A program made the position numbers and the translations under genes. From positions 945,063 through 1,009,062 of the forward strand of contig NZ_LR026978.1 in NCBI RefSeq assembly GCF_900604315.1: a DNA stretch of 64,000 nucleotides, written 5' to 3'. This document shows positions 8,399-20,544 of this stretch, in pieces; position 1 is the first letter of the stretch, and the number at the start of each line of letters is the position of its first letter. Source of the DNA: [Erwinia] mediterraneensis (GTDB lineage Bacteria > Pseudomonadota > Gammaproteobacteria > Enterobacterales > Enterobacteriaceae). Under the pieces are notes generated by a model, which ran no database searches, was not told where the DNA came from, and saw only the letters and a program-made list of their open reading frames with translations.

Positions 8399-8968
8399 AT
8401 GGAAAAGACCAACAGTAGTCAGATTGAATTTCTTAAGGCGTGCTTACGCCGTGAAGTGATGATGAGCGACAAACCCTTTTCATGGCTGCGCGTCATACAT
8501 AAAGCGATAAAATGTCCGGAAAGACGATTTTATTTCTGGTGGCGTATCGCTGCTTACTTGTACCGTATGGACAGCCGTTTCCTGCAAAAACGCGCCCTGA
8601 GGATCAACAGAAGGCTCAGCCTGAAATATGGCACCGAAATTCAGCTCCCTGCCCAAATTGGGCCAGGCCTGGTTATCTCACATCATCAGAGCATTGTCAT
8701 CAACGGCGCGGCCGTGATTGGCCACTCGTTTAAAATCCGGCAAAACACCACGATTGGCATCAGCGGTCACAATCCGGACAAAGCGCCAATAGCTATCGTT
8801 ATCGGCGATAACGTTACTGTCGGCGCTCACTCCTGCATCATCGCCAACCAGATACGCATTGGTAATAATGTTACTATTGGCGCCATGTCTTTTATTAATA
8901 AAGATATTCCTGATAACTACATCGTTTATACCGAGAAAACTAATAAGCTGGTAATGCGAGATGCCTGA
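8399..8968 (+). CDS. Hexapeptide-repeat acyltransferase, serine acetyltransferase-like
   Basis: The 189-residue protein has a left-handed beta-helix C-terminal half with [IV]G-x4 repeats: QIGPGLVISHHQSIVINGAAVIG, QNTTIGISG, IVIGDNVTVGAHS, RIGNNVTIGAMS (given as separate pieces). The His pair in ISHH matches the catalytic region of serine acetyltransferase-like enzymes found in polysaccharide loci. It lacks the CysE N-terminal domain, so it is unlikely to be the cysteine-pathway enzyme. I start at the ATG at 8399 preceded by GGAAGAG; an earlier in-frame opening at 8342 lacks a ribosome site. It stands alone before malT on the other strand. Substrate is unknown; O-acetylation of a sugar or glycan is the likely class of reaction. 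Confidence 0.7.
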   Translation: MEKTNSSQIEFLKACLRREVMMSDKPFSWLRVIHKAIKCPERRFYFWWRIAAYLYRMDSRFLQKRALRINRRLSLKYGTEIQLPAQIGPGLVISHHQSIVINGAAVIGHSFKIRQNTTIGISGHNPDKAPIAIVIGDNVTVGAHSCIIANQIRIGNNVTIGAMSFINKDIPDNYIVYTEKTNKLVMRDA

Positions 8969-9022
8969 CGCGGAGCTTGCCCGTATCCCTGACTATGACC
9001 CGCTTTTACAGCGTTCCCTGTC

Positions 9023-11725
9023 TTACACATATCCCATCATGCGCAGCAGCGACTGCGCCTGATTCATGGCGTCGGCGCGATGGGATACGCCCAGTTTCTG
9101 GTAGAGATTTCGAATATGGGTTTTGATAGTGGTGGCCGCTACCGCCAGCTCGCCGGCGATCTGGTCGTTGCTGTAGCCGGAGTAGATCAGCCCCAGCACC
9201 TGCCATTCACGCTGGGTCAGCGGACTGGTGCGGATCAGCTCCGGCACCTCAGGATGGTGCAGCAGGCGACTGACAAAACTTTCGTCAAAATGGGCAAACT
9301 TATGGCGATGGTGCTTGTTAATGTCGCGCAAAATGCGCTGGGCGCGATGGTTGTCGAGATCGGAAAGGGTGTTCAGCTGGATAAGCTGTCGCAGCTGCTG
9401 CGCCATCATCTCCCCTTCAATGACAAAATGGCTGATAAAGCCGGTACTGCGCGCCAGCTTCAGCGCCTCAATCAGAACCCGCTGCGCATCCGCCTTACGG
9501 TCGCTGTGCCAGTAAACCTGGTTCAGCAGCAGCTGATTACGATTCAGATCGCTCATCAGGCGCAGCGCACGCGCGTTATCGTTCAGCTCTTCCAGCACCA
9601 CTTCGGCCTGATCTATCTCTCCCAGCAGAATCTGTGCGCGCGCGATATTGCGCCACTGCCCCTGTAAAAAATGGTTATTGGCGAAGGCCGGTTTAGGCGT
9701 CTGACGCAGCCAGGTGGTTGCGCTGGTATGGTCTCCGGTCATCTGCCAGTAGATTACGCGCACCTCATCCGCATTGGCGATCCAGTCGCTGTGCCAGCTG
9801 CCATTATTTAACAGGTTTTCCAGCCGGTTAAGATGACCGCGGGCATTGTCCAGATTACCACGCGCCAGGGAACACTGTACCAGCAGGGCGAGACACTGAA
9901 TCTGCTGCTGGGGCTGATAGCGTGCCAGTACCTTAATGCCGTCGCGCGCTGCGGTTTCCGCCTCCTCCAGCCGTCCCCAGGCCCAGAGCAACTGAGCGCG
10001 GATGCGCAGTAGAAATTCATGCAGCGGAAACTGCGCCAGATGCTGTTCGTCCACCAGACAGAACGCCCGCTCCTGCGCTTCAAACGCCGACTGTAAAAAG
10101 CCCTGAGCAAACAGAATTTCACTTTGCTGAATCAGACTCCAGAGCGCGTAATGCCAGGCTTCATCCCGGCGCGCCATCTGCTCAGTCTGCTGCATCAGCC
10201 GCAGGGAATTAGTCAGATCACCCTTACAGTGCATCACTTCGCCATGTACTGAGGTAGCGACAATACGACTGTAAGAGCTGGCCAGCGGCAGTTCTTCCAG
10301 CGCCACTTTAGCCAGTCGCTCCGCCTCGTCGGTATCGCCGTCGTTAATCGCTACCTGCGCCCGCAAGGCATTAAACTCGCCCCGCAAGCCATTGCAGATC
10401 TCGCTACGGCTCTCCTGCTCGAAACGTGCCAGCAGGTTGTTGACCTCGGAATAGCGATGCTGGCTCTGCATCAGCCAGGCCTGCAGCAGCACCAGCCGAG
10501 GATTTTCCAGCAGGCAACTCCACGGCAGCGCCGTTAACGACGCTTCCAGCAGCGTCAGCTCGCTGCGATTGAACAGCGTCCAGCCATGATTCACCAGCAC
10601 ATCACGCAGCATAGCGGCATCGCCCGAGGCGAGCGCATGATGCATCGCTTCACCGGGATACCCCTGCGCCATCCAGCTCTCGGCGGCAGCACGATGAATA
10701 GCGGGCAGCTCGCCCGCCAGCTCCCACTGGCAACGCTGGCGCAGGAAGTTGCCGAACAGGGGATGATAACTGAACCAGCGCCCGGAATCGTCCATACGCT
10801 GCAGAAACAGCCCCTGACGTTCAATCTCTTCCAGCCGCAGCTGACCATTCTCTTCGCGCGTAACGCAGGCGATCAGCTCATCGTTCATCGAACGCAGCAG
10901 CGCGCTTTTCAGCAGGAAATGACGTGTCGGTACATCCACATTATCGAGCACCTCCTCCACCAGATAATCGGCGAGATGGCTGGCATTGATGCCGGAAAGA
11001 CGCCGCGCCGAATGCTGCGCCGAGCCGCTGCCCTGACGGGCAGAAAGCGCAATCAGCTGCAGCGCCGTCACCCATCCGGCGACATCGTCACACAGACGGC
11101 TGCTCTCTTCGGATTCCAGCGGTGAGTCCAGACGGTGATCGAAGAACTGCTTCGCTTCCTGATGGGTGAACGCCAGCTGCTGGCTGCCGATTTCCAGCAG
11201 CTGTTCCCGTACCCGCAGATTGGCGATCCCCAGCTGCGGCAAATTGCGCGACAGCAGGATAAGGGTGAGATTTTCCGGCTGATGACGCAGAAAAAAGCGC
11301 ATCGCCTCGTGGATCACCGGATTGTTGATCAGATGATAATCGTCAATAACCAGCCACAGCGGTTGCTGCCACTCGGCCAGTTCAATAAAGAGCTCGGAAA
11401 AGAGCGTGTTAAGACTGACGTACTGGCGCTTCTCCGCCAGCGTCTCACTGCGCGGACAGTGCCCGTCACTTGCCTGCTGCAGAGCGGTAATCAGGTATTC
11501 GGCAAAACGTTCCGGCTGATTATCCCCCTCATCCAGCGAGTACCAGCCCAGATCGCGCTTGCCTGCTGCCCATTGCGATATCAGCGTGGTTTTACCATAG
11601 CCTGCCGGGCTGGTGACCAGTACCAGCCGGTAGTTACCGGCGGCGGCCAGGCTTTTTAATAAACGATCACGTGCCACTGTGCTATCAAGACGAACGGGCC
11701 GACTGAGTTTGGACGGTATCAACAT
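9023..11725 (-). CDS. malT: ATP- and maltotriose-dependent transcriptional activator MalT
   Basis: At 900 residues this matches E. coli MalT (901) almost end to end. Walker A SPAGYGKT is at 39-46, followed by a STAND-type NTPase domain, TPR-like helices, and a C-terminal LuxR helix-turn-helix beginning [18 protein letters not shown]. MalT binds ATP and maltotriose, oligomerises and activates mal promoters at GGGGAKGAGG boxes. It diverges from malP, with 285 bases between the two starts. All its classical structural targets, both malPQ and the malK and malE operons, lie within the next 12.5 kb, which differs from E. coli where they are at two loci. Confidence 0.97.
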   Translation of the reverse strand: MLIPSKLSRPVRLDSTVARDRLLKSLAAAGNYRLVLVTSPAGYGKTTLISQWAAGKRDLGWYSLDEGDNQPERFAEYLITALQQASDGHCPRSETLAEKRQYVSLNTLFSELFIELAEWQQPLWLVIDDYHLINNPVIHEAMRFFLRHQPENLTLILLSRNLPQLGIANLRVREQLLEIGSQQLAFTHQEAKQFFDHRLDSPLESEESSRLCDDVAGWVTALQLIALSARQGSGSAQHSARRLSGINASHLADYLVEEVLDNVDVPTRHFLLKSALLRSMNDELIACVTREENGQLRLEEIERQGLFLQRMDDSGRWFSYHPLFGNFLRQRCQWELAGELPAIHRAAAESWMAQGYPGEAMHHALASGDAAMLRDVLVNHGWTLFNRSELTLLEASLTALPWSCLLENPRLVLLQAWLMQSQHRYSEVNNLLARFEQESRSEICNGLRGEFNALRAQVAINDGDTDEAERLAKVALEELPLASSYSRIVATSVHGEVMHCKGDLTNSLRLMQQTEQMARRDEAWHYALWSLIQQSEILFAQGFLQSAFEAQERAFCLVDEQHLAQFPLHEFLLRIRAQLLWAWGRLEEAETAARDGIKVLARYQPQQQIQCLALLVQCSLARGNLDNARGHLNRLENLLNNGSWHSDWIANADEVRVIYWQMTGDHTSATTWLRQTPKPAFANNHFLQGQWRNIARAQILLGEIDQAEVVLEELNDNARALRLMSDLNRNQLLLNQVYWHSDRKADAQRVLIEALKLARSTGFISHFVIEGEMMAQQLRQLIQLNTLSDLDNHRAQRILRDINKHHRHKFAHFDESFVSRLLHHPEVPELIRTSPLTQREWQVLGLIYSGYSNDQIAGELAVAATTIKTHIRNLYQKLGVSHRADAMNQAQSLLRMMGYV

Positions 11726-11907
11726 AGGCGCGCTCCATTCTTAACCATTAGCGCATTATTATTTTACGCTTCGTAATTAAATTTCACATAACTTCGGCTA
11801 TCTGCACGCTTTATGCAAGTAAAGCCCCTGAGCAAACTTTACAAAGGTGCACATAATCACACTCCAGAACCACTTTCAGACAAGCCTCACAGCTTCTCCA
11901 CCCTTTT

Positions 11908-11917
11908 CCTCCTCCTG
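11908..11917 (-). promoter_or_regulatory. MalT box (inverted) upstream of malP
   Basis: On the minus strand the ten bases read CAGGAGGAGG, 8 of 10 with the MalT consensus GGGGAKGAGG. It is 14 bases from the perfect box at 11931. MalT sites in mal promoters typically come in pairs. Confidence 0.45.
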
Positions 11918-11930
11918 GCGGAATTCCAGT

Positions 11931-11940
11931 GGGGAGGAGG
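11931..11940 (+). promoter_or_regulatory. MalT box upstream of malP
   Basis: GGGGAGGAGG is a perfect match to the MalT consensus GGGGAKGAGG. It lies 70 bases before the malP ATG in the orientation of malP, as expected for the promoter-proximal activating site. Confidence 0.75.
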
Positions 11941-12010
11941 AGGCGGCTTCCTGAGACAGGCAAACTGGCGCAAAACCCGTTTTTCTGCTGTTACAGGACA
12001 CCCGATAACG

Positions 12011-14413
12011 ATGGCCCAGTCTGCATTTGATCATGCCCATTTCATTCATGCCCTGACGCGTCAGTGGCAACGTTTTGGCCTGAAAGGCGCTACGGAAATG
12101 ACCCGCTCTCAGTGGTGGCAAGCTATCAGTGGCGCGCTGAGCGATCTGCTGGCGGCACAGCCTGCTGTACCACCAGCCACGTCACTGCGTCACGTCAACT
12201 ATCTCTCCATGGAGTTTCTGATTGGCCGTCTTACCGGCAATAACCTGCTGAACCTGGGCTGGTATGAGGCGGTGAATGCCGCTCTGGCGCCTTACCACAT
12301 CGCGCTGAGCGACGTGCTGGAAGAAGAGGTTGATCCGGCGCTGGGTAATGGCGGGCTGGGTCGTCTGGCGGCCTGCTTCCTCGATTCCATGGCCACCGTC
12401 GGGCAGCCCGCGACAGGTTACGGTCTCAATTATCAGTACGGCCTGTTCCGCCAGAGCTTTGTCGATGGCGCGCAGCATGAAGCGCCAGACGACTGGCAGC
12501 GCGATCGCTACCCCTGGTTCAGCCATAATGCCGCCCTGAATGTCCAGGTCGGTTTTGGAGGCAAAGTGACCGGGGAGGCGGGTAACCTGCGCTGGCAGCC
12601 CGCGGTTCTGTTACTGGGCGAGGCCTGGGATCTGCCGGTGGTGGGCTATCAGAATGGCATCACGCAGCCGCTGCGCCTCTGGCAGGCGAAACATACACAT
12701 CCGTTTGATCTGACGCGTTTTAATAACGGTGATTTTCTGAAGGCGGAGCAGCAGGGCATCGATGCGGAAAAGCTCACCAAAGTGCTCTACCCCAATGACA
12801 ACCACCAGGCCGGGAAAAAGCTGCGCCTGATGCAGCAATACTTTCAGTGCGCCTGTGCAGTGGCTGATATTTTGCGGCGTCATCAACAGGCGGGACGTCC
12901 GCTGGCCGCCCTGCCCGACTATGAAGTGATCCAGCTCAATGATACCCATCCCGCCATCGCTATTCCGGAACTGCTGCGCGTGCTGCTGGATGAGCACCAG
13001 CTCAGCTGGGATGAGGCCTGGCATATCACCAGCCGCACCTTTGCATACACCAACCATACGCTGATGCCGGAGGCGCTGGAGCGCTGGGATGCGCGTCTGC
13101 TGCGCGGCCTGCTGCCACGCCATATGATGCTTATCAAGCAGATTGACGCCTGGCTGAAGAAACAGGTGGTCCGTCAGTGGCCCGGCGATGAAGCGAAGTG
13201 GGCAAAACTGGCAGTGGTGCACAATCAGCAGGTGCGCATGGCCAACCTCTGCGTGGTAGGAGGCTTTGCGGTCAATGGCGTGGCGGCCCTGCACTCACAG
13301 CTGGTGCAGACGGATCTCTTCCCGGAATATCGTCAGCTCTGGCCGCAGAAGTTTCATAACGTCACCAATGGCATCACGCCGCGCCGCTGGATTCATCAGT
13401 GCAACCCGGCACTGGCGGCGCTGATCGATAGCCAGCTGGACAAACCCTGGCTGAACGATCTCGATGCCCTGATCGACCTTGAGCGCTATGCGGATGAGGC
13501 ACAGTTCCGTGCGGCATTTCAGGCGATCAAACAGCAGAACAAAGTCGCGCTGGCGCACTGGATCGCCGCGCGTACCGGCATCGCGATCGATCCCAGCGCC
13601 ATGTTTGACGTGCAGATCAAACGCCTGCACGAATACAAGCGCCAGCATCTGACGCTGCTGCATATCATCGCCCTCTGGCAGCGGCTGGTCAGCGACCCGC
13701 AGGCCAGCCAGGTTCCGCGTGTGGTGCTGTTTGGCGCCAAAGCCGCACCGGGTTACTACCTGGCAAAAAACATCATTTACGCCATCAACAAGGTAGCGGA
13801 AACCATCAACCAGGATCCGCGCGTTGGCGATCGCCTGAAGGTGGTATTTGTGCCGGATTACAACGTCTCGGTAGCAGAAAAGCTGATCCCGGCAGCGGAT
13901 CTCTCTGAGCAGACCTCAACGGCAGGCAAAGAGGCCTCCGGCACCGGCAATATGAAACTGGCGTTGAACGGAGCCTTAACTATTGGCACCCTGGATGGTG
14001 CCAACGTAGAAATCGCTGAACAGGTCGGCAGTGACAATATCTTTATTTTTGGCCATACGGTTGAGCAGGTGAATGCGCTGAAGGCGAAAGGTTATGCCCC
14101 ACAGAAGTGGCGCAAGAAGAACAAGACGCTGGATCGTGCCTTACGCGCGCTGGAGGATGGCACCTTCAGCCAGGGTGACAAGCACGCCTTTGAAGCCTTG
14201 CTGCACAGTCTCGGCCCGGAAGGCGGCGATCCTTATCTGGTGCTGGCCGATTTTGCCTCCTATCTGGAGGCGCAGGCGCGCGTTGAAGCGCTATGGCAGG
14301 ACCAGGAGGCCTGGACGCGGGCAGCGATTCTGAACACCGCGCGCTGCGGCATGTTCAGTTCCGATCGCGCCATTCGCGATTATCAGCAACGCATCTGGCA
14401 GGCATCGCGCTGA
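12011..14413 (+). CDS. malP: Maltodextrin phosphorylase
   Basis: The 800-residue cytosolic enzyme releases glucose 1-phosphate from maltodextrins. It matches E. coli MalP (797) throughout: [47 protein letters not shown] and the pyridoxal-phosphate segment [15 protein letters not shown] with the cofactor lysine in GNMK (quoted in pieces). I start at the ATG at 12011 ([11 protein letters not shown]), which fits the family. The frame stays open 66 codons upstream but that stretch is the MalT-box promoter. It is followed after nine bases by malQ, so malPQ is one operon under MalT. Confidence 0.96.
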   Translation: MAQSAFDHAHFIHALTRQWQRFGLKGATEMTRSQWWQAISGALSDLLAAQPAVPPATSLRHVNYLSMEFLIGRLTGNNLLNLGWYEAVNAALAPYHIALSDVLEEEVDPALGNGGLGRLAACFLDSMATVGQPATGYGLNYQYGLFRQSFVDGAQHEAPDDWQRDRYPWFSHNAALNVQVGFGGKVTGEAGNLRWQPAVLLLGEAWDLPVVGYQNGITQPLRLWQAKHTHPFDLTRFNNGDFLKAEQQGIDAEKLTKVLYPNDNHQAGKKLRLMQQYFQCACAVADILRRHQQAGRPLAALPDYEVIQLNDTHPAIAIPELLRVLLDEHQLSWDEAWHITSRTFAYTNHTLMPEALERWDARLLRGLLPRHMMLIKQIDAWLKKQVVRQWPGDEAKWAKLAVVHNQQVRMANLCVVGGFAVNGVAALHSQLVQTDLFPEYRQLWPQKFHNVTNGITPRRWIHQCNPALAALIDSQLDKPWLNDLDALIDLERYADEAQFRAAFQAIKQQNKVALAHWIAARTGIAIDPSAMFDVQIKRLHEYKRQHLTLLHIIALWQRLVSDPQASQVPRVVLFGAKAAPGYYLAKNIIYAINKVAETINQDPRVGDRLKVVFVPDYNVSVAEKLIPAADLSEQTSTAGKEASGTGNMKLALNGALTIGTLDGANVEIAEQVGSDNIFIFGHTVEQVNALKAKGYAPQKWRKKNKTLDRALRALEDGTFSQGDKHAFEALLHSLGPEGGDPYLVLADFASYLEAQARVEALWQDQEAWTRAAILNTARCGMFSSDRAIRDYQQRIWQASR

Positions 14414-14422
14414 GGCTGACCC

Positions 14423-16516
14423 ATGAAATCGAACTTATCACTGGAACAGGCGCAGGCTGCGGGCATCGCCAGCAACTATATCAACGCCCACGGCCAGCCA
14501 CAGCGCACTCCGCCGGAGACCCGATTGCGTCTGCTGGCCGCGATGCATCCCGTCGCCAGCAGCGCAAAGCCTTTGCCGCCAGTAGCGATCTTCCGTCAGG
14601 GACAGCCTCTGAGCGTGACGCCCGCTGGCCTGGGCCGCTACCGCTGGCAGCTTGTCAGCGAGGCGGGCGTATGCTGGAGCGGCGAGGTGACCGGCAGCCA
14701 GCGGCTGCACCTGCCCAGCCTGCCGACGGGCTACCATCAGCTGACGCTGTGGCAGCGCAATACCCCGTGGCAGTGCCGCCTGATCGTGGCGCCGCCGCGC
14801 TGCTATGAGCCGCCAGCGTTACAGGCAGGCGAAAAACTCTGGGGCGCCTGCGTGCAGCTCTATACGCTGCGATCGGCCAGTAACTGGGGCATCGGCGATT
14901 TCGGCGATCTGCGCCAGATGCTGCAGGAAATCGCCCGCCGCGGCGGTGCTTTTATCGGCCTCAACCCGATTCATGCCCTCTACCCGGCGATGCCGGAGAG
15001 CGCCAGTCCCTACAGTCCCTCTTCCCGTCGCTGGCTGAACGTAATTTATATCGATGTCAGCACCGTGGAAGACTTTCAGCGCAGTCCCGCCGCGCAGGCC
15101 TGGTGGCACACTCCCGCTACGCAGCAGGCCTTGCAGGCCGTACGCGCCACTGATGAAGTGGACTATGCTGGCGTCACCCGCCTGAAACTCACGGCGCTGC
15201 GACTGGCGTGGCAGCAGTTCAGCCAACGCGATGCGCAAGAGAGCCAGGTTCGCGCCTTCGACGCGTTTATTCGCGCGGGCGGCGAAAGCCTGCGGCATCA
15301 GGCGCTGTTTGATGCCGTGCATGCCCGCCTGAGCACGGAGGATGCACAGCGCTGGGGTTGGCCGGTCTGGCCAGAGGCCTGGCAGCATCCCGACGCCCCG
15401 GAGGTGATGCGCTTTTATCAGCAACATCCGGATGAGGTGCGCTTTTATCTCTGGCTGCAGTGGCTGGCGGACAGCCAGTTCGCCGCCTGCTGGCAGTTCT
15501 GCCAGCAGCAGGCAATGCCCATCGGCTTGTATCGCGATCTGGCTGTTGGCGTGGCGCAGGGTGGTGCCGAAACCTGGAGCGAGCGCTCGCTGTACTGCCT
15601 GCAGGCCAGTATCGGCGCGCCACCCGATATCCTTGGGCCGCTCGGTCAGAACTGGGGCCTGCCGCCGCTGGATCCCGCAGTAATGCGTGCACACGCCTAC
15701 GATCCCTGGATTGCGCTGCTGCGCGCCAATATGCGTCATTGCGGCGCGTTGCGTATCGATCATGTGATGGCGCTGCTGCGCCTGTGGTGGATCCCGCAGG
15801 GCGAAAGCGCCGCCCGGGGCGCTTATGTGCACTATCCCCTCGACGATCTGCTGGCGATCCTGGCGCTGGAGAGTCAGCGCCAGCAGTGCATGGTGATCGG
15901 CGAGGATCTGGGCACGGTGCCTGAGGCTATTGTCGATAAACTGCAGGAGGCTGGCGTTTACTCTTACAAGGTGCTGTGGTTTGAACAGAGCGCGGGCGCT
16001 TTTCGCGCCCCGGCACTCTGGGCCGTACAGGCGATGGCGGTGGCGACCACCCACGATATGCCGACGCTGCGCGGCTGGTGGCAGAGCGGCGATCTGACGC
16101 TGGGCAGCCGTCTGGGCCTCTACCCGGATAAAGTGATATTGCAGGGACTGTATCAGCAGCGCCGGGCGGCAAAGCAGGCGTTGCTGACCAGCTTGCACCA
16201 GACGGACAACCTGCCAAAGCGTAGCGGACAGCAGGCGAACCGTACGCCGATGAGCCAGGCCCTGAACCAGGGCTTACACCGTTATCTGGCCGATACCCGC
16301 AGCGCGTTGCTCGGCCTGCAGCCGGAAGACTGGCTGGATATGGCCTCCCCGGTCAATGTGCCGGGCACCAGCGACGAATATCCCAACTGGCGGCGCAAAC
16401 TCTCTACACCGCTGGAGGCGATGTTTGCCGATGCGCATATCAATCAGCTGCTGCGCACGGTTAACCGGCAACGTCAGGGGGTAATGGAACCAACGGAAAG
16501 CGCAGCAGCGCAGTGA
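14423..16516 (+). CDS. malQ: 4-alpha-glucanotransferase (amylomaltase)
   Basis: The 697-residue GH77 enzyme (E. coli MalQ 694) disproportionates maltose and maltodextrins, giving glucose and longer chains for MalP. Visible family segments are the substrate site SPYSPSSRRWLN, the nucleophile region LRIDHVMALLRLWWIP, the acid/base region GEDLGTVPE and the third acidic residue in TTHDMPTLRG. The N-terminal ~130 residues form the extra domain found in enterobacterial MalQ. It follows malP by nine bases with GAGG before the ATG and converges on malM. Confidence 0.95.
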   Translation: MKSNLSLEQAQAAGIASNYINAHGQPQRTPPETRLRLLAAMHPVASSAKPLPPVAIFRQGQPLSVTPAGLGRYRWQLVSEAGVCWSGEVTGSQRLHLPSLPTGYHQLTLWQRNTPWQCRLIVAPPRCYEPPALQAGEKLWGACVQLYTLRSASNWGIGDFGDLRQMLQEIARRGGAFIGLNPIHALYPAMPESASPYSPSSRRWLNVIYIDVSTVEDFQRSPAAQAWWHTPATQQALQAVRATDEVDYAGVTRLKLTALRLAWQQFSQRDAQESQVRAFDAFIRAGGESLRHQALFDAVHARLSTEDAQRWGWPVWPEAWQHPDAPEVMRFYQQHPDEVRFYLWLQWLADSQFAACWQFCQQQAMPIGLYRDLAVGVAQGGAETWSERSLYCLQASIGAPPDILGPLGQNWGLPPLDPAVMRAHAYDPWIALLRANMRHCGALRIDHVMALLRLWWIPQGESAARGAYVHYPLDDLLAILALESQRQQCMVIGEDLGTVPEAIVDKLQEAGVYSYKVLWFEQSAGAFRAPALWAVQAMAVATTHDMPTLRGWWQSGDLTLGSRLGLYPDKVILQGLYQQRRAAKQALLTSLHQTDNLPKRSGQQANRTPMSQALNQGLHRYLADTRSALLGLQPEDWLDMASPVNVPGTSDEYPNWRRKLSTPLEAMFADAHINQLLRTVNRQRQGVMEPTESAAAQ

Positions 16517-16557
16517 AGGCGTCGCGGCGACAGGGAGGTCGCAAACCGCTTCAGGCC

Positions 16558-16596
16558 CCGGTGCGTCGGGATGGAGATATCCCGGAATCGCACCGG
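16558..16596. repeat. Interrupted inverted repeat after malQ
   Basis: Outer arms CCGGTGCG and CGCACCGG enclose inner arms CGGGA and TCCCG. The stem could mark the end of the malPQ transcript, but no T-run follows it in the malPQ direction, so it is not a canonical terminator. Confidence 0.5.
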
Positions 16597-16608
16597 AAGA
16601 GAACGCAG

Positions 16609-16632
16609 AAAAAGGGTGCGCCGTAGCGCACC
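16609..16632 (-). terminator. Rho-independent terminator of malK-lamB-malM
   Basis: On the minus strand a GGTGCGC/GCGCACC stem with a four-base loop is followed by C and five T. It lies 31 bases after the malM stop. Confidence 0.8.
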
Positions 16633-16662
16633 AGGTCTTACAAGATCAGCAATGTCGAGGGG

Positions 16663-17601
16663 TCACCCCTTGCCTTTTACACTGCTGATAAACGTCGCGC
16701 GTGCCGATGTGGAACCAAGACGTTCCGCCTCGTTCATCAGTTTCAGCGCTTTATCGATATCACCCGCTTTCGCGGCTTTCCGGATGCCGTCGTTAAAATA
16801 TTTCTCGGTGTCGTTCAGCATCGGCTCAGATTTCGCGGCTGGTGCCGCCGCCGGTGCCGGCGTGCTGAGGGTCGGCTGTGCCGATGCCATGGCATCGCTG
16901 GTGCTGCCCACGACTACCGGCTTCGACTCATCATTACCGAACAGCTTGCCGATCATAATGTTGCCACTGTTCTGCTCGCTCTTCACTTTCAGCGACAGCG
17001 TGCCGGTATTGACATGTTGCACCACCGGATCCGGCACGTCAGGAATAGCGTTACTGGCCCCTTCCGCGTAGAGTTTCGCCGGATTTATCATGGTGGAGGT
17101 TTGCGCCAGATCGCGCGTAGTGGTGTAGATCAGCAGATAAATCTGTCTTTGTCCCATCACCGGCGTCAGCTTCAGGGTGCCTTCCAGCCGGTTAGTGGCG
17201 GCGAGGCCCGGCTTCTGGTAGGTGAAATAGCGGCTGGGGAAATAAGCCGCTGGCTGCAGCTGGCTGTCCAGCACCAGCACGTTCGGCGCATAGACGCGTT
17301 GATCTTTCATGATGCTGGCCAGGGTAACTTCCAGCGAGCCCTGATCGGCGGGCAGCGCAATGGCAGCTACCGGGCCGCTGATGTCACCTTCGTTCAGGCT
17401 GACCGAACTCTTGTTCAGCACAATCTCCTGGCTCACCGGCGGCACCAGCGGCAGCCACGAGAGACGCTGCAGTTTTTCCGGAGCGATCGATGGCGCGGTG
17501 GCGACATTCTGCGGATTAAGCGTGGTGCTGGCGGCGAAGGCGGGCAGCACAGTAAAGCTCAGGGCCGGAAACAGGCAGAGTGCGAGTAGATGTTTTTTCA
17601 T
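16663..17601 (-). CDS. malM: Maltose operon periplasmic protein MalM
   Basis: The 312-residue precursor has a Sec signal peptide (to about AFAAS, residue 25) and matches E. coli MalM (306). Shared segments include YFTYQKPGLAATNRLEG, IPDVPDPV and the C-terminal KALKLMNEAERLGSTSAR and FISSVKGKG. There is an Ala/Pro-rich linker around residue 245. MalM is periplasmic and of unsettled function; it is thought to help with maltodextrin uptake through LamB. It is last in malK-lamB-malM, separated from lamB by a hairpin that may reduce its expression. The ribosome site is GAGGATAAAAAA directly before ATG. Confidence 0.95.
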   Translation of the reverse strand: MKKHLLALCLFPALSFTVLPAFAASTTLNPQNVATAPSIAPEKLQRLSWLPLVPPVSQEIVLNKSSVSLNEGDISGPVAAIALPADQGSLEVTLASIMKDQRVYAPNVLVLDSQLQPAAYFPSRYFTYQKPGLAATNRLEGTLKLTPVMGQRQIYLLIYTTTRDLAQTSTMINPAKLYAEGASNAIPDVPDPVVQHVNTGTLSLKVKSEQNSGNIMIGKLFGNDESKPVVVGSTSDAMASAQPTLSTPAPAAAPAAKSEPMLNDTEKYFNDGIRKAAKAGDIDKALKLMNEAERLGSTSARATFISSVKGKG

Positions 17602-17621
17602 TTTTTTATCCTCAAGAGAAA

Positions 17622-17651
17622 CCCGCCTCTCTCAGGCAATAGAGAGACGGG
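17622..17651 (-). terminator. lamB-malM intergenic hairpin (attenuator-like)
   Basis: On the minus strand CCCGTCTCTCT pairs with AGAGAGGCGGG (one bulge) around an eight-base loop. No T-run follows immediately, so it may act as an mRNA-stabilising or partial termination structure between lamB and malM. Confidence 0.6.
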
Positions 17652-17696
17652 CTAAGGCAGGACTCAGGGCTGGCTATGCCCTGTCAGGTTGTTGTA

Positions 17697-20169
<2,473 letters not shown>

Positions 20170-20256
20170 GACCCTCTTCCTCATTGCTGACATACTTTTA
20201 TCTGCTCTGCGGCAGACAGATCCCGGCATCACTATGGGCAATAGAGCCAGGGGCGG

Positions 20257-20266
20257 CATCCTCCAC
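20257..20266 (-). promoter_or_regulatory. MalT-like box, malK-proximal, inverted
   Basis: On the minus strand it reads GTGGAGGATG, 8 of 10 with GGGGAKGAGG. It points towards malK. Confidence 0.4.
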
Positions 20267-20283
20267 CGGCACGCGATTTCATG

Positions 20284-20303
20284 GGGGAGGAGACGGGAGG
20301 AGG
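20284..20303 (+). promoter_or_regulatory. Tandem MalT boxes
   Basis: GGGGAGGAGA followed directly by CGGGAGGAGG: two 9-of-10 matches in tandem at a 10-base step, which would place two MalT monomers on one helix face. Confidence 0.6.
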
Positions 20304-20413
20304 AGGAAACGCGGAAGGCGCAGCAGCAGCAGCTCACCAGGCCATTTTCGTGATCGCTGACGCATCCTGAGTGCGGTTTTTCTGTGCGCCAGTCCGTTGA
20401 AATCCCGGTAAAT

Positions 20414-20429
20414 TGCCAGGTCGATCACA
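20414..20429. promoter_or_regulatory. CRP-like site in malK/malE region
   Basis: TGCCA, six bases, TCACA: a perfect right half and a 3-of-5 left half of the CRP consensus TGTGA-N6-TCACA, in the middle of the divergent region. Confidence 0.5.
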
Positions 20430-20454
20430 ATCATCGCGCGCAGGGCGTAGAGCC

Positions 20455-20464
20455 GGGGAGGATG
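20455..20464 (+). promoter_or_regulatory. MalT-like box, malE-proximal
   Basis: GGGGAGGATG is 9 of 10 with GGGGAKGAGG and lies 81 bases before the malE start, in the malE orientation. Confidence 0.5.
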
Positions 20465-20544
20465 AGTTGCAAAAGCAGATCCGCACAATGAGGCGAGTAC
20501 AGTGACCACCGCTTCCGCGTGTGACAGCAAAAAGGATCAGATTT

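Larger units (their letters stand above)
11726..12010. promoter_or_regulatory. malT/malP divergent control region
   Basis: The 285 bases between the divergent starts contain two MalT boxes on the malP side. A TGTGA-type half-site (TATGTGA on the minus strand near 11790) may be part of a CRP site for malT. An open frame running through this region into malP is not supported, since it lacks a start context and family similarity until residue 67 (malP Met). Confidence 0.6.
20170..20544. promoter_or_regulatory. malK/malE divergent control region
   Basis: The 375 bases between divergent starts hold at least four MalT-like boxes and one CRP-like site, listed separately. This layout, with MalT sites on both sides and CRP in the middle, is that of the E. 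coli malEp-malKp region, where both promoters are activated jointly. Confidence 0.75.

Noticed and set aside
11813..12010. 66-codon N-terminal extension of malP
   Set aside because: It crosses the MalT boxes and has no similarity to phosphorylases; the family N-terminus starts at 12011.
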